From Clostridiales bacterium (GTDB lineage: Bacteria > Bacillota_A > Clostridia > Christensenellales > Aristaeellaceae), in NCBI GenBank assembly GCA_012514855.1, contig JAAYZL010000466.1:1-10650 (forward strand): a stretch of 10,650 nucleotides of DNA, given 5' to 3'. The notes under the pieces were generated by a model, which saw nothing but the letters and a program-made list of their open reading frames with translations, was not told the origin of the DNA and ran no database searches. This document shows, piece by piece, positions 1 through 6,788 of the stretch. Position 1 is the first letter of the stretch, and each line of letters begins with the position of its first letter. The position numbers were made by a program, and so were the translations under genes.

Positions 1-31
1 CAAGGGAGGAGCGGTGTTTGTTGATGGTCTG

Positions 32-60
32 ACCGGCCCGAACCGAGCGGGCCGGTTTTC
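32..60 (+). terminator. Rho-independent terminator of an upstream gene
   Basis: A perfect 9-bp inverted repeat, ACCGGCCCG (32-40) and CGGGCCGGT (48-56), encloses a 7-base loop and is followed by TTTTC. This is the classic intrinsic terminator layout on the + strand. The gene it serves lies off the left edge. Stop codons in two frames end at 24 and 32, so which frame belonged to that gene cannot be decided here. Confidence 0.75.
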
Positions 61-133
61 ATTTCGCGCTGGGAGTCCTCCCGGAGGGGTTGAAAAGAAA
101 ATTCGGCGATTACACAAAACCTCCACATCTCTT

Positions 134-142
134 TGATACGAT
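134..142 (+). promoter_or_regulatory. Extended -10 promoter for the HMA/TauE/cupredoxin gene
   Basis: TGATACGAT fits the extended -10 pattern TGnTAnnAT. Its hexamer TACGAT is identical to that of the strong livK promoter in this window. No good -35 hexamer lies at 17 bases, as is common for extended -10 promoters. The start of transcription would fall near 149, giving a leader of about 26 bases that carries the AGGAGG site at 162-167. A short palindrome, CCTCC-C-GGAGG (77-87), lies upstream and could be an operator, but nothing identifies its regulator. Confidence 0.45.
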
Positions 143-174
143 CATACCATCGATTCGAGACAGGAGGAGATCGT

Positions 175-1650
175 ATGTCTGAGAGGCGTTTGACGAGGGT
201 GTGGCATGTGGAGGGCATGACGTGCGCGGGCTGCGAGGCGAAAATCGAAAAAAAACTCGCCGCGCTGGGCGTGGAGCGCGCCGACGCCAGCTACCGCGCG
301 GGGCGCGTGAAGGCCGCGTTCGACCCCGGGAGGGTCTCCCCGGAGGACATCGAGCGCGCGCTTGGGAAGCTCGGGTATCCGGCGGCCGCGGAGACGAGCT
401 CCGCATCCGGCGCGGCGGAAACAAAATCCTCCTCTGGCCCGGCGCGCGGGCTGCTCATCGCGGCGGGGCTGCTCGCGTTCTTCTTCGTCGGCAGCCGCTT
501 CGGGCTGTTCGCGTTTTTCAACGCGTTTCCGGAGGCGAAGGAGGGCATGGGCATCGGCATGCTGTTCGTCGTGGGGCTCCTGACGTCGGTGCACTGCGTC
601 GCGATGTGCGGCGGCATCAATCTGTCGCAGACAGTCGGAAAGTCCTCGGGCGGCGCGCGCGCGCTTCGGCCGAGCATACTCTACAACCTCGGCCGCGTGA
701 TCTCGTACACGGTCGTGGGCTTCGCGGTCGGCGCGCTCGGCTCGGTCGTGAAGCTGTCGCCGGGCGCGCAGGCCGCGGTGCAGCTGATCGCCGGCGCGTT
801 CATGGTCGTCATGGGCCTGAACCTGATGAACGCGTTCCCGTGGCTCAAGCGCCTGACGCCGTCGATGCCGAAGTTCCTGTCGCGCAAGATCGCCGGAAAG
901 CGCGAGAAAAGCGACAGCGCGCTGTACGTGGGGCTGCTCAACGGGCTGATGCCCTGCGGACCGCTGCAGGCGATGCAGATTTACGCGCTCTCGACCGGCA
1001 GCCCCGTCAAGGGCGCGGTCGCGATGCTGATGTTCAGCCTCGGAACGGTGCCTCTGATGTTCGTGCTGGGAGCTCTCGGCTCCGCGCTCGGCCGCCGCTC
1101 GGCGGGGCGGATGATCGCCGTCGGTGCGGCGCTCGTCGCCGTGATGGGCGTCGCGATGCTCGGAAACGGGCTCGGGCTCGCCGGCGTTTCGATCCCGGTC
1201 TCCGCGCCGAGGGGCAGCGTCGCGTATGCCAGCGCGCCCGAGCCGGCCGCGCCGGTTGCGCCGGATGAAGACGGCGTTGTACCGCCGGCCAAGGAAAACG
1301 TGCAGATCGTAAAGACCGAGCTCTCTCCCTACGGCTACACGCCGATCTCGGTGCGCGCGGGCGTGCCGGTCAAGTGGACGATCCACGCGGAGCCGAACGC
1401 GCTCAACGGCTGCAACAACCGCATCCTCGTCCGCGAGTACGGCATCGAAAAGGCGCTCTCCGCGGGCGACAACCTGATCGAGTTCACGCCGGAGAAGGCC
1501 GGGACGTTCGCCTATACCTGCTGGATGGGCATGATCCGAAGCTCGATCACCGTCGTCGACGGCCCGGTAGACCAGGCGGCGCTTCCCGCGGCGGAGGCGC
1601 TGCCGCCTTTGGACGTCGGCCGGCTTCCCGGCTGCTCCTGCTGCCGATAG
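175..1650 (+). CDS. HMA domain, TauE/SafE (DsbD-like) membrane domain and cupredoxin fusion; probable heavy-metal handling protein
   Basis: A 491-aa membrane protein in three parts. Residues 8-70 are a heavy-metal-associated domain with the copper-type motif GMTCAGC (C17, C20). A low-complexity linker follows, then about 92-340 is a polytopic sulfite-exporter TauE/SafE or DsbD-2-like domain. It carries SVHCVAMCGG (H140, C141, M144, C145) and LMPCGP (C261), cysteines placed as in CcdA/DsbD relatives. About 375-462 resembles the small cupredoxin domain, with NGCNN (C413) and TCWMGM (C449, M451, M453) as likely metal ligands. The protein ends GCSCCR, three more cysteines. The ATG at 175 is chosen because AGGAGG lies 7 bases upstream; an in-frame TTG at 133 has no such site and would cover the promoter. 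Proteins of this architecture in Clostridia are usually annotated as TauE/SafE family. Sulfite export is not shown, and copper or another soft metal is inferred from the ligands. The two-component genes follow after 44 bases with no terminator. Confidence 0.88.
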   Translation: MSERRLTRVWHVEGMTCAGCEAKIEKKLAALGVERADASYRAGRVKAAFDPGRVSPEDIERALGKLGYPAAAETSSASGAAETKSSSGPARGLLIAAGLLAFFFVGSRFGLFAFFNAFPEAKEGMGIGMLFVVGLLTSVHCVAMCGGINLSQTVGKSSGGARALRPSILYNLGRVISYTVVGFAVGALGSVVKLSPGAQAAVQLIAGAFMVVMGLNLMNAFPWLKRLTPSMPKFLSRKIAGKREKSDSALYVGLLNGLMPCGPLQAMQIYALSTGSPVKGAVAMLMFSLGTVPLMFVLGALGSALGRRSAGRMIAVGAALVAVMGVAMLGNGLGLAGVSIPVSAPRGSVAYASAPEPAAPVAPDEDGVVPPAKENVQIVKTELSPYGYTPISVRAGVPVKWTIHAEPNALNGCNNRILVREYGIEKALSAGDNLIEFTPEKAGTFAYTCWMGMIRSSITVVDGPVDQAALPAAEALPPLDVGRLPGCSCCR

Positions 1651-1668
1651 CTTGAGCGGCGCCGGATG

Positions 1669-1688
1669 TGGTATAATATCCCCGGAGG
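1669..1688 (+). promoter_or_regulatory. Extended -10 promoter merging into the RBS of the response regulator
   Basis: TGGTATAAT (1669-1677) is a perfect extended -10 element. The only -35-like hexamer, TTGAGC at 1652-1657, is just 14 bases away and probably not used. Transcription would start near 1684, exactly at the GGAGG ribosome binding site (1684-1688), so the mRNA would have a leader of only about 11 bases before the GTG at 1695. The two-component genes can therefore be made independently of the upstream membrane protein, although read-through from it is also possible. Confidence 0.65.
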
Positions 1689-1694
1689 TGTCCC

Positions 1695-2393
1695 GTGAAC
1701 CGAATTCTGGTCGTCGACGACGAGCCGAAGATCATCGAAGTCGTGGCCGCGTATCTCGCGAGCCGCGGCTTTCGCGTGCTCTCCGCCGGGACGGGGAGGC
1801 AAGCGCTCGAGATACTGGCGCGCGAAAAGGTGTCGCTGGTGCTGCTCGACCTGATGCTGCCGGACATCAGCGGCGAGGACGTCTGCCTGGAGATCCGCCG
1901 CGCGTCGCGCGTGCCGGTCATCATGCTGACCGCGAAGTCCGGCGAGGACGACATGGTCAACGGGCTGTCGGTCGGCGCGGACGATTACATCGCGAAGCCC
2001 TTCGGCCTGAAGGCGCTGCTCGCGCGCGTCGAGGCGGTGCTGCGCCGCTCGGCGGACGACCTGAAGCCGCTCTACAACCGCAATACGTTCGGCGACCTCG
2101 AGGTCGACTTCGAGGCGCATTCCGTCAAGAAGCGCGGAACGCCCGTGCCGCTGACGCCGAACGAGTTCAAGATCCTGTCGGCGCTCGTCAAATACCCGAC
2201 GAAGGTGTTCACGCGCGACGAGCTGATCCTGTCCGCGCTCGGCGACGGGTTCGACGGCTTCCACCGCGCGATCGACAGCCACATCAAGAACATCCGCCAG
2301 AAGATCGAGGACGACCCGAAGAACCCGGCGCTGATCCTGACGGTGCACGGCGTCGGCTACAAGTTCGGAGGCGGCGCGCATGGCCGCTCGTAG
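1695..2393 (+). CDS. OmpR/PhoB-family response regulator
   Basis: A 232-aa DNA-binding response regulator. Residues 1-118 form the receiver: acidic pair D8/D9, phosphoacceptor D52 in LLDLMLPD, T79 and K101 in the AKPF loop are all present. About 130-225 is the winged-helix effector domain, with the typical LTPNEFKIL segment, the recognition helix region (HRAIDSHIKNIRQKI) and the closing VHGVGYKF hairpin. The length is normal for the family. The start is GTG at 1695, with GGAGG 6 bases upstream. The kinase gene begins inside its last codons, so the two are translationally coupled. The target promoter is inferred to be that of the neighbouring membrane protein gene, by proximity only. Confidence 0.95.
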   Translation: MNRILVVDDEPKIIEVVAAYLASRGFRVLSAGTGRQALEILAREKVSLVLLDLMLPDISGEDVCLEIRRASRVPVIMLTAKSGEDDMVNGLSVGADDYIAKPFGLKALLARVEAVLRRSADDLKPLYNRNTFGDLEVDFEAHSVKKRGTPVPLTPNEFKILSALVKYPTKVFTRDELILSALGDGFDGFHRAIDSHIKNIRQKIEDDPKNPALILTVHGVGYKFGGGAHGRS

Positions 2394-3759
2394 CCTGAAG
2401 TCGAAGCTGCCGCTGACGCTCGCGGCGGTGCTCTTGCTGACCGTCGCGCTGATCAGCTTGCTTTCGAACCTGTTGATCAACCGGCAGTTCACGCGGTACG
2501 TCGCCGACCAGCAGAGGTCGAAGTCGCAGCAGCTCGTCCGGGACATCGGCCGGCAGTACGTCGGCCGGTGGGACGCCGACGCGCTGCACATCATCGGCAT
2601 GGGCGCGATGTACGAAGGCTACCTGATCCGCGTCGAGGACGGCGACCGGAACGTCGTCTGGGCGACCGAGGAGCACGACTCGACCTCCTGCGCCCAGATG
2701 ATGGCCGACATCACGAGCCGCATGAAGAAGAGCGTCAACGGCGCGTTCACGTCGACGGAGACGCCGCTCCTGTCCGGCGGCGCGCCGGTCGGCTACGCGA
2801 CCATTACCTATTACGGGCCGTATTTCCTGTCCGACAGCGAGTTTCGGTTTTTGTCGACCCTGAACCGCGTGCTGCTCACGGTCGGCGGCGCGTCGCTGCT
2901 GCTGTCGCTCGCGGTGGGGCTTCTGTCCGCGCGCAGGCTCATCGCGCCGATCCTCCGCGCCGCCAAAGCCGCGAAGCGCATGGCGGGCGGGGACTACCGG
3001 GAGCGCATCGACGTTCGGACGAACGCGCGCGAGACGGACGAGCTGATCCAGTCGGTCAACCACCTGGCCGAGTCGCTCGGGACGCAGGAGGCGCTCAGGC
3101 GGCGGCTGATCAGCGACGTCGCGCACGAGCTCCGGACGCCGCTCACGACCGTCGGCACGCACATGGAGGCGATGATCGACGGCGTGTGGGCGCCGACGCC
3201 CGAGCGCCTCCAAAGCTGCCACGAGGAGCTGCTCAGGCTCAGCGCGCTCGTCGGCGACATGGAGAGCCTCGCGCGCATCGAGGGCGCGCCGAGGCTTGAA
3301 AAGCGCCCGGTCGAGCTCCGCGCGCTCGCGGACAGCGCCCTCGCGGGGTTTCAGGCGCAGTTTCCGGAGAAGAAGCTGCATGCGTCGGCAAGCGGCGGTC
3401 CGGTCGAGATTCCCGCCGACCCCGACCGGCTCCGGCAGGTCTTGATCAATTTGATCGCGAACGCGGTCAAGTACACGCCCGAGGGCGGCAAAATTGAAGT
3501 TCGCGTGTGGGAGGACGCCCGGTTCGCCGGGTTCACCGTCTCGGACACCGGCTGCGGCATCTCCGAAAAGGATCTGCCGCACGTGTTCGAAAGGTTCTAC
3601 CGCGCCGACCAGTCCCGGAGCCGGCTGAGCGGGGGCTCGGGCATAGGGCTCGCGATCGTTAAGTCGATCGCGGAGGCGCACGGCGGAACCGCGGCCGCCG
3701 AGAGTCGCGTCGGCGAGGGCAGTTCCTTCACCGTCTCCCTGCCAAAAAGCACCGCCTGA
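2380..3759 (+). CDS. HAMP-containing sensor histidine kinase, partner of the preceding regulator
   Basis: A 459-aa membrane kinase. TM1 is at about 10-33, an extracytoplasmic sensor at 34-160, TM2 at 162-183 and HAMP at about 184-236. The dimerisation/phosphoacceptor box SDVAHELRTPLT has H249. The ATPase domain has the N box NLIANAVKYTP (N357, N361), G1 DTGCGIS (D389), F box FERFYRAD and G2 GGSGIGLAIVK. All catalytic elements are intact. The sensor part holds H70, M74, M77, H99, C104, M107, M108 and M115, an unusual density of soft-metal ligands, which together with the upstream HMA/cupredoxin gene suggests metal sensing (inference). The ATG at 2380 has GGAGG 8 bases upstream and overlaps the regulator gene by 14 bases. 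It resembles BaeS/PhoR-type kinases in plan, but the exact ligand cannot be read from the sequence. Confidence 0.95.
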   Translation: MAARSLKSKLPLTLAAVLLLTVALISLLSNLLINRQFTRYVADQQRSKSQQLVRDIGRQYVGRWDADALHIIGMGAMYEGYLIRVEDGDRNVVWATEEHDSTSCAQMMADITSRMKKSVNGAFTSTETPLLSGGAPVGYATITYYGPYFLSDSEFRFLSTLNRVLLTVGGASLLLSLAVGLLSARRLIAPILRAAKAAKRMAGGDYRERIDVRTNARETDELIQSVNHLAESLGTQEALRRRLISDVAHELRTPLTTVGTHMEAMIDGVWAPTPERLQSCHEELLRLSALVGDMESLARIEGAPRLEKRPVELRALADSALAGFQAQFPEKKLHASASGGPVEIPADPDRLRQVLINLIANAVKYTPEGGKIEVRVWEDARFAGFTVSDTGCGISEKDLPHVFERFYRADQSRSRLSGGSGIGLAIVKSIAEAHGGTAAAESRVGEGSSFTVSLPKSTA

Positions 3760-3775
3760 CCTTCACTTCAGGCGG
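3744..3775 (-). terminator. Terminator for the convergent small gene, lying in the kinase 3' end
   Basis: CCGCCTGA (3752-3759) and TCAGGCGG (3768-3775) form an 8-bp stem with an 8-base loop. Read on the minus strand, the stem is followed by TGCTTTTT (3751-3744), a good U tract, so it fits the end of the transcript of the gene at 3821-4138. On the plus strand there is no T run, so it would stop the kinase transcript poorly. The left arm includes the kinase stop codon. Confidence 0.65.
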
Positions 3776-3820
3776 CGCGGTCGGTCGCGCGGTTCTTCTC
3801 TTCGTTGCCGGGGGCGCGGC

Positions 3821-4138
3821 TCAGCGGCGCACCGGGACGTCCCGGAGCGTGCGGGCACAAGGGTCGCCGATCAGCTCGACGGGCGACGCGTCAAGGCACG
3901 GGGCCGAAGGCACACGGGCATCCGGAAATTCCGGATCGCGCGCGGTGTTGCCGGGATCGCCGGCGCTGCCGGAGCTTGCCTCGGACGCCTTCTCCGCGAG
4001 CACGCCGAGCACCTTCGAGAGCTCAACCCGCGAGCACGAGCGCAGGCAGTCGGAGACCGCGAGCAGCATGGCGCCCACAATCAGAAGAGACAACACCGCC
4101 GAAATTGCCACCAGCCATCCCCTCCGCATCCGCCGCAC
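3821..4138 (-). CDS. Small membrane-anchored hypothetical protein with four cysteines
   Basis: Not recognised as a known family. The 105-aa product has a basic N terminus (MRRMRRGW), one hydrophobic helix at about 8-28, then a probably extracytoplasmic part with C31 and C35 (CLRSC), a short helical stretch (SKVLGVLAEKASEA), a Gly/Pro/Asp-rich linker and C81 and C94. A GTG start is supported by GGAG 8 bases upstream; an ATG three codons later (4129) has AGGGGG 8 bases upstream and is an equally good start. Third codon positions are strongly GC-rich, as in the neighbours. A TATAAT (4151-4156) lies just upstream and a minus-strand terminator just downstream, so it looks like a complete monocistronic unit. 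It converges on the metal-linked kinase and lies downstream of livF, from which a hairpin separates it. The function is unknown. Confidence 0.55.
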   Translation of the reverse strand: MRRMRRGWLVAISAVLSLLIVGAMLLAVSDCLRSCSRVELSKVLGVLAEKASEASSGSAGDPGNTARDPEFPDARVPSAPCLDASPVELIGDPCARTLRDVPVRR

Positions 4139-4150
4139 CCCCTGTGCTCC

Positions 4151-4156
4151 ATTATA
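4151..4156 (-). promoter_or_regulatory. Possible -10 hexamer for the small membrane protein
   Basis: A perfect TATAAT is found on the minus strand. No recognisable -35 hexamer and no TGn extension is present. If used, transcription would start near 4144, just before the AGGGGG that precedes the ATG at 4129 and inside the spacer before the GTG. This would favour the ATG start. Confidence 0.35.
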
Positions 4157-4206
4157 TTCGCGGCGGACGTGGACATGCCCCCTCCATGCCCGGAACAGGC
4201 CCCAAA

Positions 4207-4244
4207 ATTCAACCGCGGCGAGCCCCGAAAGGGAGCCCGCCGCG
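4207..4244 (-). terminator. Probable terminator of the liv operon
   Basis: CGCGGCG (4214-4220) pairs with CGCCGCG (4238-4244). Inside, further GC pairs close a GAAA loop on the plus strand (TTTC on the minus strand), with single unpaired bases. On the minus strand the stem is followed by GTTGAATTTTG, a broken U tract. It lies 46 bases beyond the livF stop, a usual distance. The remaining bases of the 4139-4289 gap show no gene. Confidence 0.6.
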
Positions 4245-4289
4245 TGTGATTTGCATATGGTTTTCCCATGCCTTTACCTCTTGTATCAC

Positions 4290-4991
4290 TCAGCCGCCGA
4301 GGTACGCGCGCTTCACGCGGTCGTTTTTCAGGAGGTTCTCCGACGCGTCCGCAATCGAGACGCGCCCGGTCTCGAGCACGTAGCCGCGCGACGCGAGCCT
4401 AAGCGCCATCAGCGCGTTCTGCTCGACGAGCAGTATCGTCACGCCGCCGCGGTTGAGCTCCCGGATGATGTCAAAGATCTGGTCGACGAGCTTCGGGGCG
4501 AGGCCCATCGACGGCTCGTCGAGCATCATCAGCTTCGGCCTGCCCATCAGCGCGCGGCCGATCGCGAGCATCTGCTGCTCGCCGCCGGAGAGCGTGCCCG
4601 CGACCTGCTTCCTGCGCTCCCTGAGCCGCGGAAAGCGCTTGAACACGTCCTCCGCCGCCGCCTTGACCGCGTCCGGCTCCTGCGTGTAGCCGCCGATGTC
4701 GAGGTTTTCCTCGACGGTGAGCTGCTGAAAGATCTTGCGGCCCTCCGGGACCTGCGCGATGCCCATCCGCGCGACCTTGTAGGGCGCGAGGCCGTCGAGC
4801 TTCTCGCCCAGGAACTCGATCGAGCCGGTCTTCGAGCGCATCTGGCCGGAGATGGTCTTCAGCGTCGTCGATTTTCCGGCGCCGTTCGCGCCGATCAGCG
4901 TCACGATCTCGCCCTGGTTGACCTCGAAGGACACGCCGTGCAGCGCGTGGATCGCACCGTAATAGACGTTTAGGTCGTTGACCTTGAGCAC
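4290..4991 (-). CDS. livF: LivF-type ATPase of a branched-chain amino-acid ABC transporter
   Basis: A 233-aa ATPase that powers amino-acid import together with LivG at the inner face of the membrane. Walker A is GANGAGKST (34-42), the Q-loop Gln is near residue 80, the signature is LSGGEQQ (134-140) and Walker B is LMMLDEPS (154-161). In place of the usual switch histidine is VEQN (189-192), which is normal for LivF. The C-terminal SRGYVLETGRV and the closing YLGG are also LivF-like, and the length is the family's usual one. The start is GTG, one base after the livG stop, with a G-rich Shine-Dalgarno (4996-5004) inside livG. It is the last gene of the operon. The true substrate may be leucine, isoleucine, valine or a related compound; this family also moves urea and amides. 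Confidence 0.95.
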   Translation of the reverse strand: MLKVNDLNVYYGAIHALHGVSFEVNQGEIVTLIGANGAGKSTTLKTISGQMRSKTGSIEFLGEKLDGLAPYKVARMGIAQVPEGRKIFQQLTVEENLDIGGYTQEPDAVKAAAEDVFKRFPRLRERRKQVAGTLSGGEQQMLAIGRALMGRPKLMMLDEPSMGLAPKLVDQIFDIIRELNRGGVTILLVEQNALMALRLASRGYVLETGRVSIADASENLLKNDRVKRAYLGG

Positions 4992-4992
4992 G

Positions 4993-5763
4993 CTACTCCC
5001 CCCTCTGCTGGCCGAGATACGCCTCGATGACGACCGGGTTGTTCTTGATCTCCTCCGGCGTCCCCTCCGCGATGATCAGGCCGTAGTTGAGCACCAGAAT
5101 CCGCTCGCAGATTTTCATGACGAGGCTCATGTCGTGCTCGATCAATATGATCGCGACGCCGAACCGGTCGCGGATGTCCTTGAGCGTGGGGAGAAGCTCC
5201 TGCGTCTCCGACGGGTTCATGCCCGCGGCGGGCTCGTCGAGCAGCAGCACCTTCGGGTTCGTCGCGAGCGCGCGCACGATTTCGAGCCTGCGCTGCGCGC
5301 CGTAGGGGAGGCTGCCGGCGGGCTGGTCGGCCATGTCGCGCATGTCGAACACGTCGAGAAGCTCCAGCGCGGTCTTTCTCGCCTTGCGCTCCTCGCGCCA
5401 GAAGCGCGGCATCCGGAAAAACGACTCCGCGATCGTGTAGCGCATGCCGTTGTGCAGCGCGACCTTCACGTTGTCGATGACCGACATGTCCTTGAACAGC
5501 CGTATGTTCTGGAACGTGCGCGCGATGCCGGACTGCGCGATCGCGTGCGTCGACTTCCCGAGCGTCAGCTCGTCCGTCAGCCGGATCGAGCCGCGCGACG
5601 GCTTGTATACGTTCGTCAGCAGGTTGAAGATCGTCGTCTTTCCGGCGCCGTTCGGCCCGATCAGGCCGACGATCTCGCCGCTCTCGACGGCCAGATTGAA
5701 CTCGTCGACCGCCTGCAATCCGCCGAAGCTGATGCCTAAATTGTGGATGTCGAGCACCGTCAT
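4993..5763 (-). CDS. livG: LivG-type ATPase of a branched-chain amino-acid ABC transporter
   Basis: A 256-aa ATPase. Walker A is GPNGAGKT (36-43), the Q-loop is RTFQNIRLF (Q85), the signature is LPYGAQRR (152-159), where LivG proteins replace the common LSGGQ, Walker B is VLLLDEPAAGMNP (D176, E177), and the switch histidine is H210 in LIEHDM. The C terminus (AEGTPEEI, VIEAYLG) is typical of LivG. The ATG overlaps the livM stop as ATGA, with a G-rich ribosome site about 9 bases upstream, so translation is coupled to livM. Together with LivF it forms the heterodimeric motor of the importer. Confidence 0.96.
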   Translation of the reverse strand: MTVLDIHNLGISFGGLQAVDEFNLAVESGEIVGLIGPNGAGKTTIFNLLTNVYKPSRGSIRLTDELTLGKSTHAIAQSGIARTFQNIRLFKDMSVIDNVKVALHNGMRYTIAESFFRMPRFWREERKARKTALELLDVFDMRDMADQPAGSLPYGAQRRLEIVRALATNPKVLLLDEPAAGMNPSETQELLPTLKDIRDRFGVAIILIEHDMSLVMKICERILVLNYGLIIAEGTPEEIKNNPVVIEAYLGQQRGE

Positions 5764-6779
5764 TTCGCGTTCCCCCCCTTCCCGAGGATCTTCGCGCGAA
5801 TTTTTGCAAATGCGCTGTCGATGCCGGAACCCAGCGAGAAGTCATACCGCCCGCAAAGGCCCGAGGGCTTGAAGATCATGACCAGAATCAACACCAGCGC
5901 GTACACGATCATCCGGTATTCCTTGAACCCGCGCAGAAGCTCCGGGAGGATCGTGAGCACCGTCGCCGAGATCACCGAGCCGAGGATCGAGCCGAGCCCG
6001 CCGAGCACGACCATGACCAGAACCTCCGCCGACTTCATAAAGCCGAAATTCGCCGGGAGGAGGATGCCGATCGTGTGCGCGTACAGCCCGCCCGCGACGC
6101 CCGCGAACGCGGCCGAGATCGCGAACGCGATCACCTTATAATACGTCGTCGAGATGCCGGACGCCTCCGCCGCGATCTCGTCCTCGCGAATCGACAGTAT
6201 CGCGCGCCCGTGCCGCGAGCGGATCAGCGAGGAGATCGCGTAGATCGTGACGAACACAAACACGAACGACCACGCGATCGTCGAATACCTGGGAATGCCG
6301 CGCAGCCCGATCGCGCCGCCGGTGAACTCGAGGTTGTTGATGACGACGCGGATGATCTCCGCGAAGCCCAGCGTGATGATTGCGAGGTAGTCGCCCTTGA
6401 GCCGGAGCGCCGGAAGTCCGATCACGATGCCGAACAGGAACGCGACGACCGCTCCGAGCGCGATGCCGATCGGGAACTCGACCATCGCCGGCAGGTCCAT
6501 CGACTTCGTGAACAGCGCCGCCGCGTACGCGCCGACGGACATGAAGCCCGCGTGCCCGAGCGGCAGCTGCCCGAGGAAGCCCGCCGCGAGGTTCAGGCTG
6601 ACCGCGAGGATGATGTTGAAGCCGATCTGCACGATCAGGGACGAGGTGTACGGGGTGACCGCGCGGCTGACGGACAGGTACACGAGAACGAGGCAAAGCG
6701 CAGCGGAGCTTGCGACGTTCAAAAGATATCTCGACCACGTCGAGGAGAACAGCCGCCTTGGTTCGCCGGTCTTCTTCAT
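5760..6779 (-). CDS. livM: LivM-type permease of a branched-chain amino-acid ABC transporter
   Basis: A 339-aa polytopic inner-membrane permease. It starts with a basic cytoplasmic end (MKKTGEPRR) and continues as a series of hydrophobic helices. Family motifs are seen in order: GQLPLGHAGFMSVGAY (70-85), LRLKGDYLAIITLGF (125-139), the cytoplasmic GRAILSIREDEIAAEASGI loop that contacts the ATPases (191-209), and VVLGGLGSILGS (257-268). The ATG at 6779 is preferred because AGGTGG lies 5 bases upstream. An in-frame GTG at 6788 directly follows the livH stop but has no ribosome site. With LivH it forms the transmembrane channel. Confidence 0.94.
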   Translation of the reverse strand: MKKTGEPRRLFSSTWSRYLLNVASSAALCLVLVYLSVSRAVTPYTSSLIVQIGFNIILAVSLNLAAGFLGQLPLGHAGFMSVGAYAAALFTKSMDLPAMVEFPIGIALGAVVAFLFGIVIGLPALRLKGDYLAIITLGFAEIIRVVINNLEFTGGAIGLRGIPRYSTIAWSFVFVFVTIYAISSLIRSRHGRAILSIREDEIAAEASGISTTYYKVIAFAISAAFAGVAGGLYAHTIGILLPANFGFMKSAEVLVMVVLGGLGSILGSVISATVLTILPELLRGFKEYRMIVYALVLILVMIFKPSGLCGRYDFSLGSGIDSAFAKIRAKILGKGGNAK

Positions 6780-6788
6780 GCCGCCCAC

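Noticed and set aside
1..136. Short plus-strand frame from GTG at 14 or ATG at 24 behind GGGAGGAG
   Set aside because: The GTG is only 2 bases from the purine run and its frame passes through the terminator. The ATG opens a two-codon frame. This is more likely the 3' end of an upstream transcript.
133..174. TTG at 133 as an upstream start of the HMA/TauE gene
   Set aside because: It has no ribosome site and overlaps the extended -10 at 134-142. The ATG at 175 has AGGAGG 7 bases upstream.
142..1386. Long minus-strand open frame antisense to the HMA/TauE gene
   Set aside because: The product is Arg/His/Ala-rich without domains, a normal by-product of GC-rich codon bias opposite a well-supported gene.
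2284..3681. 465-aa minus-strand open frame antisense to the kinase
   Set aside because: Low-complexity Arg/Asp/Ala-rich translation lying opposite an intact kinase with all catalytic motifs.
4081..4269. 62-aa minus-strand open frame after livF
   Set aside because: It runs through the terminator hairpin and the small gene's promoter region, overlapping that gene's start; no domain seen.
4416..4427. Missing switch histidine in LivF (VEQN)
   Set aside because: Gln at this place is normal for LivF proteins, so it is not evidence of an inactive ATPase.
3849..4973. 374-aa plus-strand open frame spanning the small gene and livF
   Set aside because: Most of it is antisense to livF, it has no recognisable domain and it runs through the liv terminator.
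6780..6788. GTG at 6788 as the livM start
   Set aside because: It directly abuts the livH stop and has no ribosome site. The ATG at 6779 has AGGTGG 5 bases upstream.
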